A model generated the notes under the pieces. It did no database searches and was not told the origin of the DNA. It saw only the letters and a program-made list of their open reading frames with translations. Position numbers and translations under genes: made by a program. Shown one piece after another: positions 41,965 to 51,241 of a DNA stretch of 64,000 nt. Origin of the DNA: Chitinophaga sp. CF118 (GTDB lineage Bacteria > Bacteroidota > Bacteroidia > Chitinophagales > Chitinophagaceae); assembly GCF_900112615.1 (NCBI RefSeq), contig NZ_FOMK01000004.1:372001-436000 (forward strand). The letters run 5' to 3'. Numbering within the stretch: the first letter of the stretch is position 1; every line of letters begins with the position of its first letter.

Positions 41965-44582
41965 CCGCTTTTGAACTTTTTCAAATCAAGTTGTAATGAT
42001 AACATGAAATAACGGCTGAGCAGATTATCCCTGCTTTCAGTAACAGAGTTCCCACTAATAAACTGGGATAAGCGGGCATTTTCATTTAACAAATTAAATA
42101 CCTGCGCCCTGCAGGTAAGGCTCTTTTTAAAGAACATCTTTTCCAGGAAAGCATTCGCCATTAACGGATTGCTGCTTAAAGATCCGCTGTAGCCACTATT
42201 CAGTTGTTTGTTGGCATCTATACCAATAGCAAAAGTTTTCAGGAAATAGACCTTTCCTACAACGTTGATTGTCCATGTAGTAAGGTTGGTGATATTATTA
42301 TCACTGGGGATATATACATTCCTGTTATAGGCATAAGTTACTCCTGTCATTAACTCAATCCAATTCAATAACATGTTACTTCTGGCGGATTGTGAAAATG
42401 TTAGATTCTTTGCAATATTCTTCACATCCTGAACATACAGGATATTGTTATTGTAAGCTGCTGTTCCATCCAGGTAAAAATTATATTTGCCATCCCGTAA
42501 CCGTTTAGACCAACCATATACAAAGCGGTAATTATAATCTCCATCTGTATTCAGATAACGCGTTTCCTGCTTTACTGTGTTAAAGCTGTCCTGCACTGTT
42601 ACTGTATTGGTCACCACTTTATCTTTTGTATAGTTGGCAGCCAGATGCAGGAATAAAGTATGTGAGCTGGCAGTGTTTAAACTACGGTAGTTCAGAAATA
42701 CAGAGTGGGTGAATCCCGGTTTTAACAGTGGATTACCTACTATCGGAAACTGCGCGTTGGTAAGATCCGGTACTGGTTGCAGTTGCTGAAAAGCAGGGAA
42801 GATAACGACGCCATTATAAAACAGGGATATAAATTGTGACCGGGGTAATTTGTACTGAATGCGTAAAACAGGAGCCAGCGGATTGCTATGTAGTTTTGTT
42901 GGCGCCTGTCCATTTGTGCCCTTGCCAGATAAGCCGGAGGGCATTAACCGGGCTCCCAGGGTATAATCAAACCTCCCTATGCTTTTACGGTAGTTTAATT
43001 CCAGCTGCTGCTGAGACATACTATACTTAAACGTATTGCTCAGCGACTCGATCCGCTCATATTTGCCTTCCAGACTTAGCCAGTCCGTTATCTGTGTATT
43101 GTCGGACTTCGTATAGTTGATCAGGTAACGTAGTTCCAGGCTGGAGGTAGAATCAATCGGTTCTATCCAGGACACCTGTGAAGAGGTGATCAGATCATTA
43201 TTATTCTTTGTCAGCAGCTGATGCAGTAGTGAGTCCTTTGCTACAGTACTGTCTGCGTTGTAATATAATATGTTATTGATACCATCCTGATCATTTTTAT
43301 TCCCTGTGTAACTCATATAAAAGCTGAGAGATAATGCCCTTCCTTTCTTATTAAAGCGATGACTGGCAAACACGCCACCACCCACTACCGGAATGCGGTT
43401 GTCAATTATATTTTGCGTCACCTGATCCTTTTGCTGATAGCCTGTTTGCAGGGATGAAACAGTACTCTCATTTCCAGCGGTATTCATGCTCATATTCACG
43501 TTTACATTCAGGATATCGCCATTATCAGGTTTATACTCTGCCCCGCCATAAAAAGCATAATTATTATTGTTACTGTAATTGCTGCTATTATTGGCAATGT
43601 AAAGAGTGCCTTCATTGGTAACGGTGGTTACATTACTTAGGGATTGTATGTTGCTGGCAGTATGTGCGCCCATAAGGCTACCGTTGAGAGATAATCCTTT
43701 ACTGGTCTGCTCCCTGTAATTAATAGTAGCATTACTGTTCACGGCACTCCCAGACAGCGCACTTGTATTATTGGTGTTACCCGAAACAGATAGCTGGTTT
43801 TCACCGTTAAAGAAATTGGCGAGTATAGCTCCGTTATATCGTCCATCATTACCTGCGCCAACAATTGTCTGCATCTGGATCCCTTTATTCAGTTCTGCTT
43901 TAGTTTGAATATTCAGTACCTGCTGGGGTTCTCCGGACTTCCGGCCGGTTGCCCGGGCCATATAACCATAATCATCTATCAGTTGCACTTTTTCAATCAT
44001 ATCAACAGGTAATATACGGGTCAGGGTTTTAATATCGTCTACCAGGTAATCTTTCCCATTAATTCTGAGTTTGGTGATCTTTTTGCCCATCATTGTTACA
44101 TTCCCATCCTTATCTACATCCACACCAGGTAATCTTTTCAACAGATCTTCTGCTACGGCATTTTCCCGGAGGCGGTATTGACTGGCCCTATATTCCAGGG
44201 TATCTTCTTTTACGACAACCGGGGCCTGCCTGCCTTTTACGACAACCTCCTGTAAGTTGCTGGTTTTCATCAGCAGTATAACAGGTGGCAATTCAATACG
44301 TGGCCCGGCATTTTTGAAATCAAATGATTTTGACCAGGTTTCATATCCAAGCACACTGACGCGCAGGGAGAAAACAGACTGGTTTACATTAGAAAAGGTG
44401 AATCTACCGGTTTCATCACTGGCAGCATGCAGCGAATCTTTTCCTGCTGTGAGCCAGATATTGGCTGCTATGATCTCCTGCCCGGTTGTGTCTTTTATTA
44501 CACCGGAAACGGTATGGGGTATTTGTGCCAGCAGATGCTGGAGGCAAAGACAAAAACAAACAAGCAGGCATATCCTTTTCAT
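41958..44582 (-). CDS. Large outer-membrane beta-barrel protein with carboxypeptidase-like domain
   Basis: An 874-residue outer-membrane protein of the TonB-receptor-like OMP_b-brl_3 group. Signal peptide (MKRICLLVCFCLCLQHLLAQ), carboxypeptidase regulatory-like domain (about 23-105: SGVIKDTTGQEIIAANIWL), plug-like region (about 112-230: NLQEVVVKGRQAPVVVKED, DLLKRLPGVDVDKDGNVTMMG, YLVDDIKTLTRILP) and a long barrel. Such proteins lack a SusD partner and are common in Bacteroidota; substrates are unknown, often suspected to be metals or siderophores. Monocistronic, divergent from the histidine kinase gene. Confidence 0.86.
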   Translation of the reverse strand: MKRICLLVCFCLCLQHLLAQIPHTVSGVIKDTTGQEIIAANIWLTAGKDSLHAASDETGRFTFSNVNQSVFSLRVSVLGYETWSKSFDFKNAGPRIELPPVILLMKTSNLQEVVVKGRQAPVVVKEDTLEYRASQYRLRENAVAEDLLKRLPGVDVDKDGNVTMMGKKITKLRINGKDYLVDDIKTLTRILPVDMIEKVQLIDDYGYMARATGRKSGEPQQVLNIQTKAELNKGIQMQTIVGAGNDGRYNGAILANFFNGENQLSVSGNTNNTSALSGSAVNSNATINYREQTSKGLSLNGSLMGAHTASNIQSLSNVTTVTNEGTLYIANNSSNYSNNNNYAFYGGAEYKPDNGDILNVNVNMSMNTAGNESTVSSLQTGYQQKDQVTQNIIDNRIPVVGGGVFASHRFNKKGRALSLSFYMSYTGNKNDQDGINNILYYNADSTVAKDSLLHQLLTKNNNDLITSSQVSWIEPIDSTSSLELRYLINYTKSDNTQITDWLSLEGKYERIESLSNTFKYSMSQQQLELNYRKSIGRFDYTLGARLMPSGLSGKGTNGQAPTKLHSNPLAPVLRIQYKLPRSQFISLFYNGVVIFPAFQQLQPVPDLTNAQFPIVGNPLLKPGFTHSVFLNYRSLNTASSHTLFLHLAANYTKDKVVTNTVTVQDSFNTVKQETRYLNTDGDYNYRFVYGWSKRLRDGKYNFYLDGTAAYNNNILYVQDVKNIAKNLTFSQSARSNMLLNWIELMTGVTYAYNRNVYIPSDNNITNLTTWTINVVGKVYFLKTFAIGIDANKQLNSGYSGSLSSNPLMANAFLEKMFFKKSLTCRAQVFNLLNENARLSQFISGNSVTESRDNLLSRYFMLSLQLDLKKFKSGK

Positions 44583-44972
44583 AAAGAATGGAATTCAGAC
44601 AATGGGCACAACTGGGGATACTGGGCTAATTACGGGTTATGGGTCACTAACAATTACTATTCCGGATCTCCTGTAATGGGCATATGTATCCTGGCAGTAT
44701 CGCACTGCCCAAACGATGAAATTAGTTTTTTTCGGGGAGATTCGGGCAAAAATGATCCTACTGCACAAGGGCCGCAGCAGTCGATTTATTAATAAATTCA
44801 CATTATCTTGTAAACTTAATATGACTCAATTTCGTATATTAATATAATTATGCATTTTTAGGGTAAAAAGTAAGAAAAACGCTTAACTTACACCTCAGTT
44901 AACCTCCATGAAATGTCATGTGAGAGTATATTAACCTAAAAGTGCATTGCGCAATTTAACGTTTTATAATTA
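44583..44972. other. 390-bp divergent intergenic region
   Basis: Separates the minus-strand beta-barrel gene from the plus-strand histidine kinase gene and must contain both promoters. No perfect TAnnTTTG was found on either strand. GGCAGT (44693-44698) and ACTGCC (44704-44709) form a small hairpin with a 5-nt loop followed by a T-run near 44725-44731. The right half (44790-44970) is strongly AT-rich. No gene is seen. Confidence 0.6.
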
Positions 44973-47072
44973 ATGATTATTCTGACAAAGAATAATAAAT
45001 TTTATTGGCACCTATTTAAGTGCATCTTTTTTACATATGTAACAGTAACACTATACGCGTGTCAACAGAGAGTAAAAAATATTGATCACCCTGTTTATTT
45101 TGATTCTGTTCTGAAGCATGCTGACAGTTTATTTACCCTTGCTGAAAAAGGCCGGCCAATAAAATTTATTGATTCAGTTTATAACAATTATCCCAATCCA
45201 GGCATTGGAGACGTATACAGAAAGTACGCTTTTAAAAGGCGCTATTTCTACGATAAAGACTATGCCATTGCCATGGTGTATGTAGATAGTATCCTTCTTA
45301 TCCTGAAAGATCATTCCAAGGATAATGCCTACAAGAAGTTATACGAAAACGCTATTCTTCAGAAAGGTGATATTCTCCAGGCACAGAAAAGATTTGCAGA
45401 GGCTTTCCAGTACTATTACCAGGCAAAACAAATCGGAGAAAAAAGTGGCGATTCTTTGTTTGTAAGTGATTATCTGGGGCAATTAGGAATGGTGTGTTAC
45501 AGACAGGGAAAATATCTGGAGGCTGTTTCCTATTTCAAAAAATGTGTTGAAATTCTTCATACTGCAGATAAGAACGATTTCCTGGTTTTCTCTTCCTTAC
45601 AAGGCAATACTGATAATATTGCTCTCAGCTACGACCGCGCCCATATATTTGATAGTGCCTATCATTACTATAACCAGGCATTAAATTATATCAGGAATAA
45701 TGAGAACCGGTTCAATGGTGATTCAAGTCACCGGCGTTTTATCGGAACTGCCAAAGGAGTCATTTACGGTAACCTGGCCTATGCGAATTACCGGCTGGAA
45801 GATTATTCAACAGCTGAGGCCCTGCTAAAAGAAAGTATCAATATCAATCTGCAACCTGGCTATGAAAACCTGGATGCACAATTTATGCAATTGAAGCTGG
45901 CAGCTCTTTATTTAAAAATGAACCGCCCGACTGAATGTAAAGCAATACTATTGACGGTAAAAGATTATATAGATGCAAACATGATGTCTGATAATGATCT
46001 TAACATGAGATGGCTGAAGATGCAGGAGCGCTATTATGATAAGATAAACAATACTGACAGTGGCTATAAATATCTGAAAGCATATACTACCGCAAAGGAT
46101 TCCATGGATGCACAAAACCATGCATTACATGAACTGGATGTTAACAGTGAACTGGAGAATGTGGCAAGGCAACATGAAATCATTGCACTGAAAAGCGATG
46201 ATCGTTTCAAATCAGTGCTTCTTTTTATCTGCGTCCTGTTCCTGGGTTCAGTGATTACTATAGCATTTCTGATCTGGAAAAACTGGAACCGCTCAAAACA
46301 TAACCTTCAACTGGTTGCGGTACAGAATGAACGGCTTACAGCTGCCCTGCGGGCAGTAGAAGACAGAGATCAGGAAAATGCAGCCCTGTTGAAAGTAATT
46401 GTGCATGATCTTAAAAATCCCGTTGGTAATATCAGTGCTATAGCCGGTTTATTACTGGAAGATGAACACGCACCTACGCCGGATAAGAGCATGTACAGGA
46501 TGATCCAGACCGCTTCCGGACAGGCATTTGGAATCATAAACCAGTTACTGGAAAGTAAGAATAAAGGTGAACTGAAAGACCTGAGAACAGAACTGACAGA
46601 CATTCCTGTATTACTAACAGAATGTATTGACCTTCTCCAATTCAAAGCATTGAAGAAGAAGCAACGCATTAAAGTAGGAAAATTCCCACCGGGCCTGGCC
46701 ATGCTAGACCGGGATAAAATATGGCAATTGTTTACAAACCTGATTGACAATGCTATTAAATTCAGCCCGGACAAATCTGCGATCAGCATACATGTTACAA
46801 GAAATACCAACACCTATACCATCATGATAAAAGATAACGGTATTGGTATTCCTGATACCCTGAAAGAGAAGGTATTTGAAATGCATACGGAGGCAGGTAG
46901 AACAGGTACTTCCGGTGAGAAATCTTTTGGTCTTGGGCTTTCCATCTCCCGCAAGATCGTAGAGATCCACAAGGGCAAACTATGGTTTAAAAGTGAACAG
47001 GAAAAAGGAACAGTTTTTTATATTGAACTGCCGTGTTTACCAGTAACAGAAACGGTTGCATCAAATATATAA
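44973..47072 (+). CDS. TPR-containing sensor histidine kinase
   Basis: A 699-residue kinase. The N-terminus has a hydrophobic stretch ending in a lipobox-like LYAC (Cys30). A periplasmic TPR region (about 60-400) follows, then one transmembrane helix (about 412-435, VLLFICVLFLGSVITIAFLIW), a short coiled coil, the HisKA box VIVHDLKNPVG (phospho-acceptor His478) and the HATPase domain with N box DNAIKFSPD (about 592), G1 DNGIGIP (about 622) and G2 GLGLSIS (about 654). No response regulator is adjacent. Its stop codon lies 4 nt from the stop of a convergent ECF sigma gene. The stimulus is unknown. Confidence 0.9.
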   Translation: MIILTKNNKFYWHLFKCIFFTYVTVTLYACQQRVKNIDHPVYFDSVLKHADSLFTLAEKGRPIKFIDSVYNNYPNPGIGDVYRKYAFKRRYFYDKDYAIAMVYVDSILLILKDHSKDNAYKKLYENAILQKGDILQAQKRFAEAFQYYYQAKQIGEKSGDSLFVSDYLGQLGMVCYRQGKYLEAVSYFKKCVEILHTADKNDFLVFSSLQGNTDNIALSYDRAHIFDSAYHYYNQALNYIRNNENRFNGDSSHRRFIGTAKGVIYGNLAYANYRLEDYSTAEALLKESININLQPGYENLDAQFMQLKLAALYLKMNRPTECKAILLTVKDYIDANMMSDNDLNMRWLKMQERYYDKINNTDSGYKYLKAYTTAKDSMDAQNHALHELDVNSELENVARQHEIIALKSDDRFKSVLLFICVLFLGSVITIAFLIWKNWNRSKHNLQLVAVQNERLTAALRAVEDRDQENAALLKVIVHDLKNPVGNISAIAGLLLEDEHAPTPDKSMYRMIQTASGQAFGIINQLLESKNKGELKDLRTELTDIPVLLTECIDLLQFKALKKKQRIKVGKFPPGLAMLDRDKIWQLFTNLIDNAIKFSPDKSAISIHVTRNTNTYTIMIKDNGIGIPDTLKEKVFEMHTEAGRTGTSGEKSFGLGLSISRKIVEIHKGKLWFKSEQEKGTVFYIELPCLPVTETVASNI

Positions 47073-47076
47073 ACAG

Positions 47077-47664
47077 TTATACTGCTTCCAGCGCTTCTTC
47101 CCTTTCCATTATTTTACGCATATTCATAATGGCATAACGCACTCTTCCTAATGCAGTGTTAATGCCTACATTTACTGTCTGTGCAATTTCTTTAAAGCTG
47201 AGATCTGCATAATAACGAAGAATCAATGCTTCCCGCTGAGCTTCAGGCAACTGGTCCAATACTGCCTGAACAGCAGCATGTGTTTCTTTTATAATAATGC
47301 GTTGTTCCTGGCTTTCTTCCTGATGATATCCACTATTTGCAAGATCATCTTTGTACACCACTGAAAAAGCAGGCCATGCGTTTTTCTTCCTGAAATGACT
47401 GATACAACAGTTGTGGGCTATCCTGACGGCCCAGGCTATAAACCGGCTATTGTCCAGGTAATGGCCTTCATTTAAGGCATTGATTATTTTTATAAACACA
47501 TCCTGGAAGATATCCTCTGCCAGGTATCTGTCTTTTACAAGCAGCATGATAGTAGTAAAGATCCTGGTCTTATGTCGGGATACCAAAACAGAGAATGCAC
47601 TGTCATTCCCGGACCTGTATAATTTTATTAACTCTTCATCTGTCAGTTCACAATATCTTTTCAT
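47077..47664 (-). CDS. Orphan ECF RNA polymerase sigma-70 factor
   Basis: A 195-residue ECF sigma factor. Region 2 (about 20-90) includes RYLAEDIFQDVFIKIINAL and FIAWAVRIAHNCCISHFRKK; region 4 (about 125-185) includes LPEAQREALILRYYADLSFKEIAQTVNVGINTALGRVRYA. Unlike the two other sigma factors here it has no FecR gene nearby and no hydrophobic tail. It is convergent with the histidine kinase gene (4 nt between stops) and lies 103 nt downstream of a collagen-like lipoprotein gene's stop side, on the other side of a small gap. Confidence 0.9.
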   Translation of the reverse strand: MKRYCELTDEELIKLYRSGNDSAFSVLVSRHKTRIFTTIMLLVKDRYLAEDIFQDVFIKIINALNEGHYLDNSRFIAWAVRIAHNCCISHFRKKNAWPAFSVVYKDDLANSGYHQEESQEQRIIIKETHAAVQAVLDQLPEAQREALILRYYADLSFKEIAQTVNVGINTALGRVRYAIMNMRKIMEREEALEAV

Positions 47665-47766
47665 AGTATTATTATTTTTTAAATACCCGGCAAGTGTTAA
47701 AAATTGGCTGCCTTCGATAAAGCAGCCCTATTACTTGTGGTTTTGATGGAGATGGTCATTAGTAAA

Positions 47767-48321
47767 CTAGTCCTTCCAGCCCATGTAGGCTTTTACCTTT
47801 GCATAATCATTCCAGTCGATTGCTTTAGCAGCACGTGCAGCTGTGCCTCCCGGAACGATCACATATCTTACCTGTCTTCTGTGATTACCATTGGTATCTT
47901 CTACAGTACTGGCGTCTACGTTACTTACCAGTTCTATCAGTCCTTCCAGCAGATATTCTTTAATATATACACCGGTTTCTTCAGCATAAGGTACTGAAAC
48001 AACAACCGGACTGGCAGAAGTGCCAAAGTTCATATATACTTTTACCATGCCTGTATTCAGTACCTCTGCGGTTACTTTATCAGCTGCGATATCAGTAAAA
48101 TAAACACCTCCGGTTGAATCAAATCCGTAGGATGCATCCAGCCAACCGGAATAAATAACACCTGCATCTCCCTGATCGCCTTTATCGCCCTTGTCACCTT
48201 TAGGACCTGTTTCACCGGTTGCACCTTTAGGACCAGCATCGCCGTCTTTACCGCAGGAAGTGATACCGAGTACAACAGAAAACATACATGCAACGAAAAA
48301 GTAACCTGAAAGTTTTTTCAT
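47767..48321 (-). CDS. Collagen-like Gly-X-Y repeat lipoprotein
   Basis: A 184-residue lipoprotein with lipobox ITSC (Cys23), directly followed by ten Gly-X-Y triplets (residues 24-53, rich in GDK, GPK and GDA). A globular domain of about 130 residues follows (YSGWLDASYGFDSTG to AYMGWKD). Short collagen-like stalks of this type are common on Bacteroidota surface lipoproteins and may trimerise to display the C-terminal domain. Function unknown. It lies just downstream of the PorP/SprF operon on the same strand with a 66-nt gap, but the order (it is beyond the last gene) makes co-transcription only possible. Confidence 0.83.
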   Translation of the reverse strand: MKKLSGYFFVACMFSVVLGITSCGKDGDAGPKGATGETGPKGDKGDKGDQGDAGVIYSGWLDASYGFDSTGGVYFTDIAADKVTAEVLNTGMVKVYMNFGTSASPVVVSVPYAEETGVYIKEYLLEGLIELVSNVDASTVEDTNGNHRRQVRYVIVPGGTAARAAKAIDWNDYAKVKAYMGWKD

Positions 48322-48387
48322 AAATAAAAGTTTGGATTTAAGTTAAAAATGTCTTCCTCCGCTTCTAACGGCAAGAAGGGTTAAAGT

Positions 48388-49416
48388 TTAAAAGTTATTT
48401 CTAGGACATAGGTCACCAAAGCGATTACCGATCAGGAAACCTATTAATATTTCATGTGTACCGTGACTTACTATGTTTAATGAAGAAGTAGTATAATCAT
48501 AGGCATACCCGATATTGATGGTAGAGTTGATATTCACACCGAGCATAGCTGCGAATCCATCCTGAATGCGGTAAGAAGTACCAACCCACATTCTGTCATG
48601 ATACAGGAACTTGGCATTCAAATCAAAACTTACCGGGGCAGCAGTGACCATTCTTACCATCACCGAAGGCAGCACGCTGATATCATCATTGATCCATGTA
48701 CGATACCCTGCAGAGAAGAACAGATGCGGTACCAGTTTTCCCCTGTAAAGAGAATCACCTACTACTTTACCATCATCAAAGCTCAGCTGTTGCGGAATAA
48801 TATTCTGTGCTGAAGCACTGATGTAATAATTCGCATTGTACAGCATCAATCCTGCATTCAGTTCTGGTTTCCATCTATTGAGCAATGTGCTGGATGCAAT
48901 CACAGGATCTCCCGGTTGCTGAAATTCCAGCATAGATGCATCAAGCGAAACCGACTGCACGCCAAATGAAACACCTGCACTAATACTGGTACGCGGCGTA
49001 AGCCCTATATGATGTGCATATGTACCCGTGATGGAAAACCTGTTTAGTGGACCGGTTTTATCATTCAGAATGGTTAATCCTGCACCTGGATGAGAAGGAG
49101 GCGTTTCATACTGCTGCCAATAAGCTTTCCCTCTTGGGTTTTCACCAGGAGGTGTTAAGCCTGTTAAGCTAGCCGAAGGATAATCACTTTTTCTAAGCGG
49201 ACCGTGAATCGTTAAATAAGAAGTAACGGGTGCACCCTTCAATCCCGCCCACTGACGCCTGTGACTGGCCTTTACATCCCAATAGTTTTCAATACCTGCT
49301 ACTGCGGGATTAATGATGAAAGTATTAAGGATATATTGCGTGTAATGCGGTTGTTGCTGAGCACTGGTTGCCCGTACTATAATTAACAACAACAAGAGCA
49401 GATATGTTCTTTTCAT
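48388..49416 (-). CDS. Type IX secretion PorP/SprF family protein
   Basis: A 342-residue outer-membrane protein with signal peptide (MKRTYLLLLLLIIVRATSAQQ). It has the family N-terminal block HYTQYILNTFIINPAVAGIE followed by SHRRQWAGLKGAP, then a barrel of about 14 strands. PorP/SprF proteins attach to individual T9SS-secreted surface proteins with type B C-terminal signals and hold them or link them to the gliding machinery. Start: the ATG at 49414-49416 begins the signal peptide; an ATG at 49420-49422 is also possible. It follows the OmpA-family gene by 10 nt. Last gene of the T9SS operon. Confidence 0.9.
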   Translation of the reverse strand: MKRTYLLLLLLIIVRATSAQQQPHYTQYILNTFIINPAVAGIENYWDVKASHRRQWAGLKGAPVTSYLTIHGPLRKSDYPSASLTGLTPPGENPRGKAYWQQYETPPSHPGAGLTILNDKTGPLNRFSITGTYAHHIGLTPRTSISAGVSFGVQSVSLDASMLEFQQPGDPVIASSTLLNRWKPELNAGLMLYNANYYISASAQNIIPQQLSFDDGKVVGDSLYRGKLVPHLFFSAGYRTWINDDISVLPSVMVRMVTAAPVSFDLNAKFLYHDRMWVGTSYRIQDGFAAMLGVNINSTINIGYAYDYTTSSLNIVSHGTHEILIGFLIGNRFGDLCPRNNF

Positions 49417-49426
49417 AAGCATATTT

Positions 49427-51205
49427 TTACTTTTTGCCAACAACCTTAAACTCCGTTCTGCGGTTCATGGCCCTGCCTTCAGGATTATCAGATCCATCAG
49501 CTTTCTGGTTAGGCGCGATTGGACGAGAAGCTGCATAACCTTTGTATTGTAAACGGGCTGCATCAATACCTTTGCTCACCAGGTAGTCTACACAACTCTT
49601 TGCACGGGCTTCTGATAACCGCTGATTCAGCTCTTCCTTACCTTTACTATCTGTATGTGCACTTAATTCAATTATCAGGTCAGGATTTTGCTGCAGCATG
49701 GCTGCCAACTTATCTAATGCAGGGTAAGATGCAGGTTGCAGATAAGACTGGCTGAAATCGTAGTAAACATTATCCAACACAGTTGGTACATCTGGCGGTG
49801 GAGGTGTTACCATTACTACTACTGGCGGTGTTGGTGGCGGTGGCGGAGGTACCGGTATAGATTTTTTCAGGGCGAATAATTCCAGGCAACAGCTAGCATC
49901 ACGATCGGAAGACAACCATACTGTTTCAAGGATATTCTCTTTGTTGCCTTTGCTATTGAAGTACAGATCATCTTTTACAGAGTTCACAGGATAGCCGAAA
50001 TTAACAGGCTCCTGCCAACTATTGGCGCTGTCTTTACTATAGAAGAAATCAAATCCTCCCATACCTACCCTGCCATCCGTTGAAAAAACGAGTACGCCGG
50101 ATGCAGTATGAAAGTAAGGTGCCTGTTCATTGCGGGAAGTGTTTAATACTGGACCCAGATTCTTTACAGAAAATGGTGATCCCTCTGCGGTAAGCTCTGC
50201 AGACCAAAGGTCAAAACCGCCTTGTCCGCCGGGCCTGTCACTCGCATAAAATAAACGTTTGCCATCCGGAGATACAAAAGGTTGCTGCGCACTGTAACCG
50301 GGTGTATTAACAACTGTATCGAGCAGAGCCGGTTCACTCCATTTGCCATCATTTTTTCTGCTGCTATAGATAGCAGATGTTTTCTTACCGTTTTGCGTCA
50401 ACCAGCGTGTGAGGAACAATACATTGCCATCCTGTGTAATGCTGATCACACCTTGTTCAGCATCTTTAGGCTGGGGTACTGAAATGCGGGTTACCGTATC
50501 CGGCTGACCATTCGTATAAGCAGCACCGTAAATGCGATTGGTAAATACATGTTTCTTACTACCACTGTTATCAGGTCTTGTGGAGGTAAACAGCAACAGG
50601 CTATCTCCTAACCATACAGGTGCATAGTTAGCGCCCTGTGGATTCAATACAGCAGGTCCCTTTTCTACACTATATAATGACAGATCAGGACGGCGCAGCT
50701 GCTGCAAAATAAAGCGCAGATTCTGCAATTCCCGTGTCGCTGATTCACGATAAACATCCTCTGTCATATACGATTGCAGGAAATAGTCAAATGCTTTTTC
50801 TGCTACATCATATCTTGCAAGGGCACGCAAAGCAACTGCATAATAATAAGGAGCCAGCGGGAAACGGGTTTTATCAAACTCCAACGCTTCTTCATACCAG
50901 GGAACGGACTTGCCATAATCATTCAACAGACGGTAGCTTTCCGCCAGTCTGTAAATAGCCTGCTGTTCATTACTTACAGCCACCTGTGTTTTCTTTGTGG
51001 ATGCCTGCGTAGTGTAAGGTTTATATACTGTATGACTAACTATAGACCTGTTACCTGCGAGATATTTTTCATAATACTGTGCCGCAGAACTATAATCCGC
51101 GTTCTTGTAGTAATAGTCTGCCGCTTTAAGATAATCGTAGGCAAACTGTGCTTTACCTGCTACCACCAATGAAAACAATACTATTGTAAGAAAGATATTT
51201 TTCAT
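49427..51205 (-). CDS. PorE-like OmpA-family protein with TPR and PD40 propeller
   Basis: A 592-residue periplasmic protein. Signal peptide (MKNIFLTIVLFSLVVAGKAQ), TPR helices (about 22-160: AADYYYKNADYSSAAQYYEKYL), a PD40/WD40-like propeller (about 165-430: SPDGKRLFYASDRPGGQGGFDLW, VLVFSTDGRVGMGGFDFFYS), a proline-rich linker (about 437-462) and an OmpA peptidoglycan-binding domain (about 468-592: ELSAHTDSKGKEELNQRLSEARA, GRAMNRRTEFKV). This is the domain order of PorE-like proteins that link T9SS components to peptidoglycan. It sits between two PorP/SprF genes. Confidence 0.9.
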   Translation of the reverse strand: MKNIFLTIVLFSLVVAGKAQFAYDYLKAADYYYKNADYSSAAQYYEKYLAGNRSIVSHTVYKPYTTQASTKKTQVAVSNEQQAIYRLAESYRLLNDYGKSVPWYEEALEFDKTRFPLAPYYYAVALRALARYDVAEKAFDYFLQSYMTEDVYRESATRELQNLRFILQQLRRPDLSLYSVEKGPAVLNPQGANYAPVWLGDSLLLFTSTRPDNSGSKKHVFTNRIYGAAYTNGQPDTVTRISVPQPKDAEQGVISITQDGNVLFLTRWLTQNGKKTSAIYSSRKNDGKWSEPALLDTVVNTPGYSAQQPFVSPDGKRLFYASDRPGGQGGFDLWSAELTAEGSPFSVKNLGPVLNTSRNEQAPYFHTASGVLVFSTDGRVGMGGFDFFYSKDSANSWQEPVNFGYPVNSVKDDLYFNSKGNKENILETVWLSSDRDASCCLELFALKKSIPVPPPPPPTPPVVVMVTPPPPDVPTVLDNVYYDFSQSYLQPASYPALDKLAAMLQQNPDLIIELSAHTDSKGKEELNQRLSEARAKSCVDYLVSKGIDAARLQYKGYAASRPIAPNQKADGSDNPEGRAMNRRTEFKVVGKK

Positions 51206-51241
51206 GATACTCTTTTGATTCGTGAAGGATGGTTGATCATT

